Source: a bacterium (GTDB taxonomy: Bacteria > Vulcanimicrobiota > Vulcanimicrobiia > Vulcanimicrobiales > Vulcanimicrobiaceae). Taken from it: a DNA stretch of 64,000 nt. Where the stretch lies: assembly GCA_021832345.1 (NCBI GenBank), contig JAKBKY010000008.1, positions 1 to 64,000 of the forward strand. The letters run 5' to 3'. Of this stretch, positions 22,172-30,742 are shown piece after piece. The translations under genes were made by a program, and so were the position numbers. Numbering within the stretch: the stretch's first letter is position 1; the number at the start of each line of letters is the position of its first letter. The notes under the pieces were generated by a model. The model was not told where the DNA came from and did no database searches. It worked only from the letters and a program-made list of their open reading frames with translations.

Positions 22172-24400
22172 GCGCTCTCGTGCCGCTGCGGCGACGGCGG
22201 CGCGCGTGAACGGGAGCGCAACCAGCCGTTCGTTCGTCCAGGTGCGCGCCAGGTCCGTATAGTGCCCGGAGCCCGGCTCACCGGACTCGCCCTGCGGAAT
22301 GACGATTCCGCCGGCGTTCCAATCGCCGGCCTTCCATACGGCGCGGAAGCTCTGTGAGAAGGCCGGCTGCTGCATGTGGATGGTATACGCATCACCGTTG
22401 CCCGGGAAGCGCGTGCCGTTGAGAAAACTCGCACCGAGCGCGGCTAGGGGATGGTAGACCTGCACGGCACCCGCGCGCCGCCATCGGTGCGCCGCCATTC
22501 TGCGCAGTTTGGGCGTGTCGTTGACGCGCACCAAGGCACGGCCGATGGCGGTGTACTGCCACAGCGGTAGGCTATGCGTTGCGCGCTGGGCGCGCAGCGC
22601 GATGAGCGAGCGGACGATGCGGCCGTTGTGCCCCGATGTCAGCGCGATGCGCAGCGCCGCTGCCGCGCCGGCTCCACGTGAGGCGGGAGCGAAGTGCCCT
22701 TTCCACGTGGCCAGCCGCGCCAGCAGCGCGCGCTCTGCCGGTGCGAGCGCAACGTGCGCTGCGCCGGCCACGCTCAGGTGCGCGAGTTCCCGTTCGGGCA
22801 GCGAGAGCGTGTCTAGCTGCATGTGGGCAAAGTAGGCCAGGCTATAGCGTGTGCGGGCCCGCAAGAGTTCGGCGATACGATAGGCGCGATAGGGTGGCGC
22901 GAACTGCGCGCTGAGGCGGAGCGGATAGCCGGTCGGATACATCTGGTTGTTCGCCGTCCAGACGACGGCGCGGCGCGACGGAGCGACGTGCGGCAGTTGC
23001 TTGTACGGGACGGCGCCGAAGTGCCGTGCCGACGCGCTTGAGCGGTGAACGTAGCGTGCCCAGGCCGGATCGTCGGGGATAGAGCCGGCGAGCTGATAGG
23101 CAACGCGCCCGCTCGTCGATGCAAGGACGAAGTTCTGCGTCGGTCCGGGATAGGCGCGTAACGCCGCGAGCGCTTGCGTGAGGGAGCGCGCGCGGTCGAG
23201 GCGAGCGAAGGTCGGCAACGGCGAGCGCGGATGGTCGTAGGCGCTCCAGCGCACCAGAACCAAGCGCCGGTGGTGCGTGCCTTCGTGGATCCAGGCCCCA
23301 AACTCCGTAGCGCTGCGATAGTAGCGCACGGTGACGCTGCGGCTGAAACGTACGCCGAAGGTTTGGGTGTGCCAATTGCGGGCCGGCAGATGCGAGGGGG
23401 CGGCAAAGACCGATAGCGATGCGACGGTGCCGTCGGTCGCGCCCCAGGCGATGGTATCGTTGTGGCCGAGAATCACGCCCGGTGTCCCAACGAGGGAGGC
23501 GCCTGCGACATGGAAGCCTGGGCTGCGCAGATCGACCAGGTACCAGACGCCGGGAATGGCGAGCGGCAGATGCGGATCGTTTGCGAGTAACGCATGGCCG
23601 CCGGTCGTGCGGGCGGAACCGGCTGCCCACTCGTTACTGCCGACCGGCGGCCGGCGATCGAGCAGCGTTGCAATCAGCTTGCGGGACGCCTGCGCGCAGT
23701 GCCGCGGATCGGCCATGCCCGAGAGCCCGGCCGTCACCGGCGCGTTGTAGCAGGGATCGGAGAGCGGGAAGGCCGCGTTGACTGCCGGCAGCCCATGCGC
23801 GCGATAGATCGCATCGCGAGGTGCGATGTCGTTCCAGGTGTCGGTGAGATCTAAGACCGTCGCGAATCCCACGGCGAGGCTATCCTTTGGGGTCCAAGGC
23901 GCCGGCGAGTAGAGCAAGATGCGAAACTCCACCGGCAGCGGTTGCGAGCGCATCGCGGCGTTCACGCCGTCGGAGAACGCGGTGAGGATCGCTTTGTCGT
24001 GAGGCGAGAGGTGCGCCCATTGGCGCTTGACGATCGCACGCACCGGCACGACGCGGGCCGCTTCGTCGGCGCGCAGCGCCGGCGCTCCCAGCACTTGCGC
24101 GAGTTGTCCATAGACGAAGCGGCGCAGCAGGTCCATCTGGAAGAGTCGATCGGAGCCCTCCGCAAAGCCGTCGGCAAAGAAGAGGTCGTGTTCATCGGCG
24201 GCTTCGATGTGTGGGATGTCGGAAGCGTCGCGTAGGATCGTCACCGGCGCGCGTAACTGCGGGAAGACGAGCGTCCCGCTCGTGGCAGCGGCGATGTGCA
24301 TGCCGACGAGAACGTTGCCGGCATAGACGGCGAGGGCGAGCGCAAGAAGGGCGAACAGCGTGAGGATGCTGCGTACGAGGAGTCGTCGTGCGCGTTGCAC
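22154..24400 (-). CDS. penicillin acylase family N-terminal nucleophile hydrolase
   Basis: 748 residues, the length of an unprocessed precursor. An N-terminal hydrophobic anchor/signal (SILTLFALLALALAVYAGNV) is followed by the alpha subunit, in which VTILRDASDIPHI and ADGFAEGSDRLFQMDLLRR are characteristic. The autocatalytic cleavage would expose Ser in PPVGSNEWA (about residue 255), followed by LLANDPHLPL and GTPGVILGHNDTIAWGAT of the beta subunit. Such enzymes deacylate beta-lactams, acyl-homoserine lactones or acylated peptides; the substrate here cannot be told. GTG start 15 nt after the Rieske gene, so it is last in the sufB unit. Confidence 0.92.
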   Translation of the reverse strand: MQRARRLLVRSILTLFALLALALAVYAGNVLVGMHIAAATSGTLVFPQLRAPVTILRDASDIPHIEAADEHDLFFADGFAEGSDRLFQMDLLRRFVYGQLAQVLGAPALRADEAARVVPVRAIVKRQWAHLSPHDKAILTAFSDGVNAAMRSQPLPVEFRILLYSPAPWTPKDSLAVGFATVLDLTDTWNDIAPRDAIYRAHGLPAVNAAFPLSDPCYNAPVTAGLSGMADPRHCAQASRKLIATLLDRRPPVGSNEWAAGSARTTGGHALLANDPHLPLAIPGVWYLVDLRSPGFHVAGASLVGTPGVILGHNDTIAWGATDGTVASLSVFAAPSHLPARNWHTQTFGVRFSRSVTVRYYRSATEFGAWIHEGTHHRRLVLVRWSAYDHPRSPLPTFARLDRARSLTQALAALRAYPGPTQNFVLASTSGRVAYQLAGSIPDDPAWARYVHRSSASARHFGAVPYKQLPHVAPSRRAVVWTANNQMYPTGYPLRLSAQFAPPYRAYRIAELLRARTRYSLAYFAHMQLDTLSLPERELAHLSVAGAAHVALAPAERALLARLATWKGHFAPASRGAGAAAALRIALTSGHNGRIVRSLIALRAQRATHSLPLWQYTAIGRALVRVNDTPKLRRMAAHRWRRAGAVQVYHPLAALGASFLNGTRFPGNGDAYTIHMQQPAFSQSFRAVWKAGDWNAGGIVIPQGESGEPGSGHYTDLARTWTNERLVALPFTRAAVAAAARERLTLRP

Positions 24401-24415
24401 CGCGGTGTGGCTTCT

Positions 24416-24718
24416 CTAAAGATCGAGGACGACATCGTCGCCCTCGATGGTCACCGCAAACGTCGGCACCGGCAGGACGGCGGGGAGCGTCAGTGCCTCG
24501 CCGGTGCGCACGTCGAAGGTGGCCCCATGACGCGGACAGATGACGCAGGCGCCGTCCAGGGTGCCCTGATCGAGAGGCGAGCCGTCGTGCGTGCAGAGAT
24601 CTTCGATGGCGTAGATCGCTCCGCCGGCGTTACAGAGAAGGATGTCGACCCCGTCGACGTTGACGGCTCGGGTGGTACCGGGCACGATCTCGGAGACACG
24701 GGCAACGACTCTGCTCAT
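24416..24718 (-). CDS. Rieske [2Fe-2S] ferredoxin
   Basis: 100 residues. The two cluster-binding pairs are clear: CTHDGSPL (Cys-X-His) and CPRHGATFD (Cys-X2-His), 17 residues apart, with the surrounding NirD/biphenyl-dioxygenase-ferredoxin fold. It carries electrons as a small soluble protein. It lies 43 nt after sufB, the Fe-S cluster scaffold gene, a pairing seen in other suf loci. Confidence 0.93.
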   Translation of the reverse strand: MSRVVARVSEIVPGTTRAVNVDGVDILLCNAGGAIYAIEDLCTHDGSPLDQGTLDGACVICPRHGATFDVRTGEALTLPAVLPVPTFAVTIEGDDVVLDL

Positions 24719-24761
24719 AAGGAGCGTCAGTTCGTAGCTCGACCTGCCTGCGGCCTGCTCG

Positions 24762-26186
24762 TTAGCCGACCGAGCCTTCCATCTCCATCTTGACGAGCCG
24801 GTTCAACTCGACGGCGTACTCCATCGGGAGTTCCTTGATGAAGAAGTCGAAGAAGCCGTTGACGATCATGGCCGTCGCGTCGGCTTCGGTGAGGCCGCGC
24901 GACATTGCGTAGAAGAGCTGCTCCTCGCCGATCTTGCTGACGCTGGCCTCGTGTTCGACGGTCGAACGCTGTTCGTGAATCTTCATCGTCGGCTTGGTGT
25001 CGCTGGATGACTGGTCGTCCATGATGAGCGCATCGCAGCGTACCCGCGCCTTCGCCCCCACCGCCCCGGGATAGATTTCCACCAAGCCGCGGTAGGTGGT
25101 CTTACCGCCGTGCGCGACCACGCTCTTGTTGGTGACGACCGAGGTGGTGTTGGGCGCAGCGTGGATCACCTTCGCGCCGGCGTCCTGGTGCTGGCCTTCA
25201 CCGGCGAAGGCCATCGAGAGAATCTCGCCGCGCGCACCCTCGCCCATCAGGTAGATCGCCGGATACTTCATCGTCAGACGAGAACCGATATTCCCATCGA
25301 CCCACTCCACCGTGGCGTTGCGTTTGGCTATCGCGCGCTTGGTCACGAGATTGAAGATGTTGCGGTACCAGTTCTGGATCGTCGTATAGCGGATCGAACT
25401 TCCGTCAAGCGCGATGAGCTCGACCACCGCGCTATGCAGGGACGCAGTGGAGAACTTCGGAGCCGTACAGCCCTCGATGTAGTGCACCTTGGCGCCTTCG
25501 TCGGCGATGATGAGGGTGCGCTCGAACTGCCCCATGTTCTCGGCGTTGATGCGGAAGTAGGCCTGGAGCGGCATCTTCACTTCGACGCCCTTGGGGACGT
25601 AGACGAACGAGCCGCCGGACCACACGGCCGAGTTGAGTGCTGCGAACTTGTTGTCGCCGGGCGGAATCACCGTCGAGAGGTACTTGCGGATGATCTCAGG
25701 ATGGAGTTTTACCGCCGTATCCATGTCGCAGAAGAGGACGCCTGCGCGTTCGAGGTCCTCGCGAACGGAATGGTAGACGACCTCAGATTCGTATTGGGCC
25801 GAGACCCCGGAGAGGAACTTGCGCTCGGCTTCCGGGATGCCCAAGCGGTCGAAGGTTCGCTTGATGTCGTCGGGGACGTCGTCCCAGTTGCGCTCAGGAC
25901 CGTCCGTGGACTTCACGAAATAGTGGAGATCTGCGAAGTCGATCTCCGAGAGCAACGCGGTATCGCCCCACGACGGCATCGGCTTGGACATGAAGAGCTC
26001 GTAGGCGTTCAGGCGAAAATCACGCATCCACTCCGGCTCTTGTTTCATCGAGCTGATCCGCTCGACGATCTCCCGCGTCAACCCCTTGCCGGACTTAAAG
26101 ACGTAGTGCTCCGGGTCGTGGAACCCGTGCTGGTATTCCTGCTCGCTGCCGGAGGGGGCCGTTGGGGGCTGAACTTGGGGGGCCAT
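24762..26186 (-). CDS. sufB: Fe-S cluster assembly scaffold protein SufB
   Basis: 474 residues from ATG 26186, full family length; the frame open to 26372 runs through the promoter region. Part of the SufBCD complex that builds Fe-S clusters under stress or iron limitation. Conserved stretches: [60 protein letters not shown] with the conserved Cys, and near the end [19 protein letters not shown] with [20 protein letters not shown]. SufC, SufD and SufS are not in the window. Promoter and a shared inverted repeat are just upstream; no ribosome-binding site is seen. Confidence 0.97.
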   Translation of the reverse strand: MAPQVQPPTAPSGSEQEYQHGFHDPEHYVFKSGKGLTREIVERISSMKQEPEWMRDFRLNAYELFMSKPMPSWGDTALLSEIDFADLHYFVKSTDGPERNWDDVPDDIKRTFDRLGIPEAERKFLSGVSAQYESEVVYHSVREDLERAGVLFCDMDTAVKLHPEIIRKYLSTVIPPGDNKFAALNSAVWSGGSFVYVPKGVEVKMPLQAYFRINAENMGQFERTLIIADEGAKVHYIEGCTAPKFSTASLHSAVVELIALDGSSIRYTTIQNWYRNIFNLVTKRAIAKRNATVEWVDGNIGSRLTMKYPAIYLMGEGARGEILSMAFAGEGQHQDAGAKVIHAAPNTTSVVTNKSVVAHGGKTTYRGLVEIYPGAVGAKARVRCDALIMDDQSSSDTKPTMKIHEQRSTVEHEASVSKIGEEQLFYAMSRGLTEADATAMIVNGFFDFFIKELPMEYAVELNRLVKMEMEGSVG

Positions 26187-26195
26187 GGCGCATAG

Positions 26196-26224
26196 AGCGT
26201 ACCCCCGGCCGGCGGCATAGTCAA
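26196..26224 (-). promoter_or_regulatory. promoter of sufB
   Basis: On the minus strand: -35 TTGACT (26219-26224), 17-nt spacer, -10 TACGCT (26196-26201). The -10 ends 9 nt before the ATG, the same spacing as at rplU, so the transcript would be nearly leaderless. The -35 is inside one arm of the inverted repeat at 26219-26242. Confidence 0.65.
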
Positions 26225-26242
26225 GATTGTGAAGTCTTAACT
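26219..26242. promoter_or_regulatory. inverted repeat overlapping the sufB -35, candidate operator
   Basis: AGTCAAGA (26219-26226) and TCTTAACT (26235-26242), 8 nt apart, match at 7 of 8 paired positions. The first arm contains the sufB -35 hexamer, and the far arm ends 17 nt before the -35 of the divergent speD promoter. An Fe-S-sensing repressor of the Rrf2/SufR kind is a reasonable candidate binder by analogy with other suf loci; the regulator gene is not in the window. Confidence 0.5.
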
Positions 26243-26259
26243 GGAGAATCTTCTCCGGC

Positions 26260-26288
26260 TTTACAGGGGGGTACGCAGGCAGTATCAT
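26260..26288 (+). promoter_or_regulatory. promoter of speD
   Basis: -35 TTTACA (26260-26265), 17-nt spacer, -10 TATCAT (26283-26288). It faces the sufB promoter. Transcription from about 26295 would give a 5' leader of roughly 195 nt before the TTG start of speD. Confidence 0.65.
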
Positions 26289-26488
26289 GGGCGCCGGACC
26301 CTCGGAGCCTCCGTGGGCCCACGGTATGGGAGGCGCGCCCCAACGCGCCATCGCGACGAGTCGCCCGTGCACCGAAAAGCGCCGGCAAGAGTTCGTCGAA
26401 AGGTCGGGGACGTGACTGCACCGCAGGCGCCAGCCGACGAAGTCCGGAGGTGGGATTCCCCCGTAGGGTCATAGGAGAACCAAAGAAG
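26289..26488 (+). promoter_or_regulatory. foldable 5' leader of speD, candidate regulatory RNA
   Basis: Holds no gene. A stem stacks GGGCGC (26289-26294) on GCGCCC (26335-26340) and, directly continuous on the 3' side, GCCTCC (26307-26312) on GGAGGC (26329-26334), with a 12-nt 5' bulge; CCGTGGGCCCACGG (26311-26324) offers an alternative hairpin. Downstream TTCGTCG (26392-26398) pairs with CGACGAA (26435-26441). No known SAM, cobalamin or other riboswitch consensus was recognised. An RNA sensing S-adenosylmethionine or polyamines would make sense before speD (inference). The outer strand of the first stem begins at or just before the expected transcript start. Confidence 0.4.
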
Positions 26489-26899
26489 TTGAAGGCACTC
26501 GGTACGCACATCGTGTGCGAGTTGTCGGGCTGTGGCGTTGACCGTTTGACCGACATCGACGGTGTTCGCAAGATGATGGTCGAAGCGGCCAAGGCCGCCA
26601 ACGCGACGATCATGGAGAGCGCGTTCCATCGTTTCGAGCCGCAAGGCGTCTCAGGAACGGTGATCCTTGCAGAGTCGCACCTTTCGATCCATACGTGGCC
26701 CGAGAAAGGCTATGCGGCGATGGATTTCTACACGTGCGGCGATCATACCGATCCGTGGCTTGCGTGTGAGTATGCCGCCAAAGCCCTGTGCGCGCAAGCG
26801 ATGCGCACGACGGAGATCAAGCGCGGCATCGAAGCCGGCAATGGAAGCTTCACCCATCTCGTGACCCGTGTCCTGGACACGGCCGAGCGCTCCGCTTAG
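26489..26899 (+). CDS. speD: S-adenosylmethionine decarboxylase proenzyme
   Basis: Makes decarboxylated SAM, the aminopropyl donor for spermidine. 136 residues from TTG 26489, starting KALGTHIVCELSGCG as in bacterial class 1b SpeD; GGAG lies 12 nt upstream. Self-cleavage occurs at Glu62-Ser63 in AESHLSIHTWPE, producing the pyruvoyl cofactor from Ser63. DFYTCGD carries another conserved Cys. The frame stays open far upstream to 26162, but only through the leader. speE follows 135 bp downstream. Confidence 0.95.
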   Translation: MKALGTHIVCELSGCGVDRLTDIDGVRKMMVEAAKAANATIMESAFHRFEPQGVSGTVILAESHLSIHTWPEKGYAAMDFYTCGDHTDPWLACEYAAKALCAQAMRTTEIKRGIEAGNGSFTHLVTRVLDTAERSA

Positions 26900-27034
26900 C
26901 CATCGCTGATCTCACCCCACGCTCGTCGCCGGTCGCCACGCGACCGTAGTTCAATGTTGCAACAGGCTTTTTCGCTTATCCGTGCAGTGCTCCCAACGGG
27001 GGCGCCGCACGGATGTGGCGAACAGGCCGCAGCT

Positions 27035-27922
27035 ATGCCCAAGACCGAGCACTGGCAATGGTACGTCGAGGAGTCGGCGCCCACCGAGCAGCATCACCAC
27101 GCGATCTCGCAGGTGCACTTTGCCGGCCGCTCGGAGTTTCAACAGGTGGCCATCGTCGAGACGCCGGTCTTCGGCAAAATGTTGATTCTGGACGGCGATA
27201 CCCAGAGTTCGCAACACGACGAGAAGATCTACCACGAAACGCTCGTCCACCCGGCGCTTGCCGGCGCCGCCGACCGTTCGGAGGTACTGATTCTCGGCGG
27301 CGGTGAAGGCGCCACGTTGCGAGAGGTACTGCGTCACCCCGACGTTGCCCGGTGCACGATGGTCGATATCGACGGGGTTGTCGTCGATCTGAGCAAGCGC
27401 TATCTGCCGGAATGGTCGCAAGGGGCGTTTGACGATCCTCGCGCCCGGGTCATCATCGGGGACGCCCTCGCCTTCATGCGAGACAACGAGGATCGCTATG
27501 GCGCGATCATCTCGGATCTCACCGAGCCCCTCGAAGACTCACCCAGCAATCTCCTCTTCAACGAAGAGGTATTCGCGCTGATCAAGAGCCGTCTTGCGCC
27601 GGGCGGCGTCTATGTGCTCCAGGCCAGCACGGCCTCGTTTCATAACGCGTCGCTGCATTGCAAGATGGCTCGCACACTGCGCAAGCACTATCGCTACGTC
27701 ACGTCGTTCGTTACTTACGTGCCTGCTTTCGATACGGATTGGGCGTTCTTGGCGTGTAGTGACCGTGTCGACCTGGCCACTCTGGAGCCTGAGATTATCG
27801 ACACATACTGCGCACACTTGCGCGGCGAGAACTTCTTCTATGACGGGATGACGCACCGTCGCCTTTTTTCGTTGCCTCGTTATCTGCGGCGCATGCTCGC
27901 CGCTTCAGGAGAGACGTTTTAG
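27035..27922 (+). CDS. speE: spermidine synthase (polyamine aminopropyltransferase)
   Basis: Transfers the aminopropyl group from decarboxylated SAM to putrescine. 295 residues from ATG 27035. Typical sites: MLILDGDTQSSQHDE, EVLILGGGEGATLREVLRH for the nucleotide, VDIDGVVVDLSK, GDALAFMRD and IISDLTEPL with the catalytic Asp. The open frame reaches back to 26954, but those residues are not conserved. The 135-bp gap after speD shows no clear promoter. The TAG is followed immediately by the ATG of the SDR gene. Confidence 0.95.
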   Translation: MPKTEHWQWYVEESAPTEQHHHAISQVHFAGRSEFQQVAIVETPVFGKMLILDGDTQSSQHDEKIYHETLVHPALAGAADRSEVLILGGGEGATLREVLRHPDVARCTMVDIDGVVVDLSKRYLPEWSQGAFDDPRARVIIGDALAFMRDNEDRYGAIISDLTEPLEDSPSNLLFNEEVFALIKSRLAPGGVYVLQASTASFHNASLHCKMARTLRKHYRYVTSFVTYVPAFDTDWAFLACSDRVDLATLEPEIIDTYCAHLRGENFFYDGMTHRRLFSLPRYLRRMLAASGETF

Positions 27923-28738
27923 ATGGAAGCGCGCTACGCAGAACAGGTCGTCCTGATCACCGGCGGCGGCTCGGGCCTTGGCCGGGCGATGGCCCTGGAT
28001 TTTGCGCGCGAAGGGGCTCGCGTCTGCATCGTCGGGCGCAGACAAGAGAAGCTCGATGAGACGTGCAAGGAGCTGAGCGCGCTTGGCGCCGATGCGATCG
28101 GGCTCGGCGGTGACGTTCGCGATCCCGCGCGCGTGGAGCAGATCATCGCCGAAACGCGCGAGCGCTTTGGCGGGATCGATGTTCTGGTCAATAACGCTGC
28201 GGGCAACTTCGTCTGCCCAAGCGAGCAGCTCTCGTATAACGGTTTCAAGTCCGTCGTCGATATCGTGCTGCTGGGGACATTCAACTGCACGCGAGCCGCC
28301 TTTGAAACCCTGCGTGCGCGTCGCGGAAGGATTCTCAACATCATCGCGACCTATGCCTGGGGCGGCGAGCCCGGCGCGATTCATTCTGCCTGTGCCAAAG
28401 CCGGCGTCCTGGCGATGACGCGAACGTTGGCTGCGGAGTGGGGGCAGTACGGGATTCGTGCCAACGCCATCGCTCCCGGGCCCATCCACACCGAAGGCAC
28501 CGACAAGAACCTTTGGAGCGTCGGCGATGTTGAGGAGCATATCCGTCGCCAAATCCCTCTCGGTCGCCTGGGCGAAGCCGCCGACGTCTCGCGCGCTGCG
28601 CTGTGGCTCTGTTCGCAGGAGGCGTCGTGGGTGAGTGGGGCTGCCTTAGCCGTCGACGGCGCTCAGTGGCTTGCGGGCGGGACCTTGAACCTTCGAGGCG
28701 CTTGGGATGCCATGATGGGCGGCGTACCAAAGCCGTAG
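27923..28738 (+). CDS. short-chain dehydrogenase, 2,4-dienoyl-CoA reductase-like
   Basis: 271 residues, classic Rossmann SDR: TGGGSGLGRAMAL for NADP(H) (with VGRRQEK favouring the 2'-phosphate), NNAAGNFVCPSEQLS, then GRILNIIATYAWGG and HSACAKAGVLAM. The usual YxxxK is replaced by SxxxK, with an upstream Tyr in ATYAW. That arrangement and the NNAAGNF motif mark the 2,4-dienoyl-CoA reductase branch, which helps oxidise unsaturated fatty acids. Starts directly after speE, but its function fits better with the thioesterase that follows. Confidence 0.88.
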   Translation: MEARYAEQVVLITGGGSGLGRAMALDFAREGARVCIVGRRQEKLDETCKELSALGADAIGLGGDVRDPARVEQIIAETRERFGGIDVLVNNAAGNFVCPSEQLSYNGFKSVVDIVLLGTFNCTRAAFETLRARRGRILNIIATYAWGGEPGAIHSACAKAGVLAMTRTLAAEWGQYGIRANAIAPGPIHTEGTDKNLWSVGDVEEHIRRQIPLGRLGEAADVSRAALWLCSQEASWVSGAALAVDGAQWLAGGTLNLRGAWDAMMGGVPKP

Positions 28739-28776
28739 CGCAGACCGCCGAGCCGGCGTACCTTAAGGAGGTGTTC

Positions 28777-29208
28777 ATGTCTAGCGATCGCGATGCCGCC
28801 ATGCGGCAGTGGAACAAGGAGAAGTCGCATTTCGTCGAGTTGCTCGATCTGCACCTCGTGTCTGTTGAGCATGGCCGGGCGGTCATGCGCATGCCCTACC
28901 GCCATGAGATCAGCAACGGAACCGGGGCCGTTCACGGAGGTGCCATCGTGAGTCTCTGCGACACGACCTTCTACCTGGCTCTCGCCTCGATCTACGGCCG
29001 CGATCAAGACACGACCACGGTCTCCCTGCAGTGCAGCTTTCTTGCACCTGCGCGCCCACCGCACGATCTCATCGCCGAGGCGACCGTCTTGCGATCCGGC
29101 CGGCGTATCTGCTACGGCGAAGTTCACGTGCGCAGTGGAGAGGAGCTCGTCGCGCATGCAACGCTGAACTTCCTCAACACCTATCCGGAGGAGAAGCGCG
29201 TCCCGTGA
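28777..29208 (+). CDS. hotdog-fold thioesterase (PaaI family)
   Basis: 143 residues from ATG 28777, with a near-perfect AAGGAGGT 5-12 nt upstream. The hotdog signature GTGAVHGGAIVSLCDTTFYL carries the active-site region, followed by TVSLQCSFLAPARP and RRICYGEVHVRSG. It would hydrolyse acyl-CoA thioesters; the acyl group is unknown. The preceding gene looks like an enoyl-CoA-handling reductase, and gcvT starts on this gene's stop (GTGA). Confidence 0.88.
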   Translation: MSSDRDAAMRQWNKEKSHFVELLDLHLVSVEHGRAVMRMPYRHEISNGTGAVHGGAIVSLCDTTFYLALASIYGRDQDTTTVSLQCSFLAPARPPHDLIAEATVLRSGRRICYGEVHVRSGEELVAHATLNFLNTYPEEKRVP

Positions 29209-30308
29209 GCTCCACCACTACGCAGCGGACTGCCCTCTACGACGAGCATCTACGACTGGGCGCACGGATGGTGCCGTTTGGCGGCTTCGAGATGCCCGTG
29301 CAGTACGCGGGCATTCTCAAAGAGCATGAAGCGGTACGCAAACGTGCCGGTCTCTTCGATCTCTCGCATATGGGACAGTTTCTGCTCGAGGGTCCCGACG
29401 TCGCGGCATGGGCCGATCGCTTAACGATCAATGCGGTCTCGACCATGAAGCCGTTTCAGGCGCGCTATAATATCTTCTGTAACGAACACGGCGGCGCTCA
29501 CGACGACGTCATCTTCTATCGGCTGGCGGATCGCTTTCTCTTGGTGGTCAACGCCGGAAATGCGCAGAAGATGTGGGGGCACGTCACCGCGCATCTTCCC
29601 AACTCCGGAGTTACCGCCACGAACCTGCATGGAGCTCGCGCGTTGATTGCCATTCAGGGGCCACAGTCGCTTGCGATGCTGGCGCCGCATGTGGACATTG
29701 CGCCGGCGGACATGAAATACTATTTCTGTGCGGAGGGGCACGTCGACGGCGTACCCGCGCTGATCGCACGGACCGGCTATACCGGTGAAGACGGCTTCGA
29801 GCTCTTCGTTGACGGCGCTCACGCAGCGCACGTTTGGCGACGGTTGCTGGCAGACCACGCGGCGGACGGCTTGGAGCCCTGTGGGCTTGGCGCTCGCGAC
29901 GTGCTGCGGCTTGAGGCCGGCATGCCGCTCTATGGCCACGAACTGACCGAGGAGATCACGCCGGTTCAGGCGGGACTTACCTGGGCCCTGAAGCTGGCAA
30001 AGCCGGAGTTTCTCGGTCGCGCGGCGCTGGAACAGCAACTGCAAGCCGATCTCTATCCTCGCATCGTCGGCTTGATAATGCGCGGTCGCGCCCCGGCTCG
30101 GCAAGGTTATCCGGTGTTCTCCGGCGAGCGGCAGGTGGGCCGGATCTGTAGCGGATCGCCGGCGCCGGCCGTAGGCAACCGGAGCATCGCGACGGCCCTG
30201 GTCTCCAAGGAGTGCGCACCTCTCGGGAGCCTCTTGACCGTCGATATCCGCGGCAGCCGGCACGAAGCGGATGTTGTCGCGCTCCCATTTTACAAGCGCA
30301 CCCAGTAG
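29205..30308 (+). CDS. gcvT: glycine cleavage system T protein (aminomethyltransferase)
   Basis: 367 residues from GTG 29205, which overlaps the thioesterase TGA (GTGA). Releases ammonia and passes the methylene group to tetrahydrofolate. Conserved: [44 protein letters not shown] and [20 protein letters not shown], then YPVF in the C-terminal barrel. The longer open frame leftwards is a shadow of the thioesterase. First gene of gcvT-H-PA-PB. Confidence 0.96.
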   Translation: MSSTTTQRTALYDEHLRLGARMVPFGGFEMPVQYAGILKEHEAVRKRAGLFDLSHMGQFLLEGPDVAAWADRLTINAVSTMKPFQARYNIFCNEHGGAHDDVIFYRLADRFLLVVNAGNAQKMWGHVTAHLPNSGVTATNLHGARALIAIQGPQSLAMLAPHVDIAPADMKYYFCAEGHVDGVPALIARTGYTGEDGFELFVDGAHAAHVWRRLLADHAADGLEPCGLGARDVLRLEAGMPLYGHELTEEITPVQAGLTWALKLAKPEFLGRAALEQQLQADLYPRIVGLIMRGRAPARQGYPVFSGERQVGRICSGSPAPAVGNRSIATALVSKECAPLGSLLTVDIRGSRHEADVVALPFYKRTQ

Positions 30309-30355
30309 CCGCGATCGATCGCGCATCTCGGTTTTGAAGAAAGGGGTTCTACCAC

Positions 30356-30736
30356 GTGGCGCAGCCGGAACATCTCCTCTATACCAAAGAACACGAATGG
30401 GTAAAGCTTGACGGCGATATCGCAACGATCGGGATTACCGATCACGCGCAGCACTCGCTGGGCGACATCGTCTATGTCGAACTGCCCAAAGTCGGGAGGC
30501 ACATCGAACAGTTTGCGAATATCGGCGTCGTCGAGTCGGTGAAGGCCGTCTCCGATCTGTTTACTCCCGTGAGCGGCGAGGTGACGGAGGTCAATGCGGA
30601 GTTAGACGCCGACCCCGCCGCCGTCAATCGCGACGCCTATGGAGCGGGTTGGTTCATCAAGGTGAAGATGTCGGATCCGGCGGAGCAGAAGAAGCTCCTC
30701 TCGGCGGCCGAGTATGAGAGACTGAACGCGGAGTAA
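30356..30736 (+). CDS. gcvH: glycine cleavage system H protein
   Basis: 126 residues; carries the lipoyl arm that shuttles the aminomethyl group between P, T and L proteins. The lipoylation Lys lies in VVESVKAVSDLF, preceded by HSLGDIVYVELPKVG and followed by SGEVTEVN, all as in the family. GTG start after AAAGGGGT. 47 nt after gcvT and 6 nt before gcvPA. Confidence 0.96.
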   Translation: MAQPEHLLYTKEHEWVKLDGDIATIGITDHAQHSLGDIVYVELPKVGRHIEQFANIGVVESVKAVSDLFTPVSGEVTEVNAELDADPAAVNRDAYGAGWFIKVKMSDPAEQKKLLSAAEYERLNAE

Positions 30737-30742
30737 CGCTCG

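Noticed and set aside
25110-26195. 361-codon plus-strand frame opposite sufB
   Set aside because: Antisense shadow of a highly conserved gene; it also covers the sufB promoter.
26295-26488. speD leader as RNase P RNA (GAAGTCCGG resembles the P4 strand)
   Set aside because: Too short and without the other universally conserved RNase P segments.
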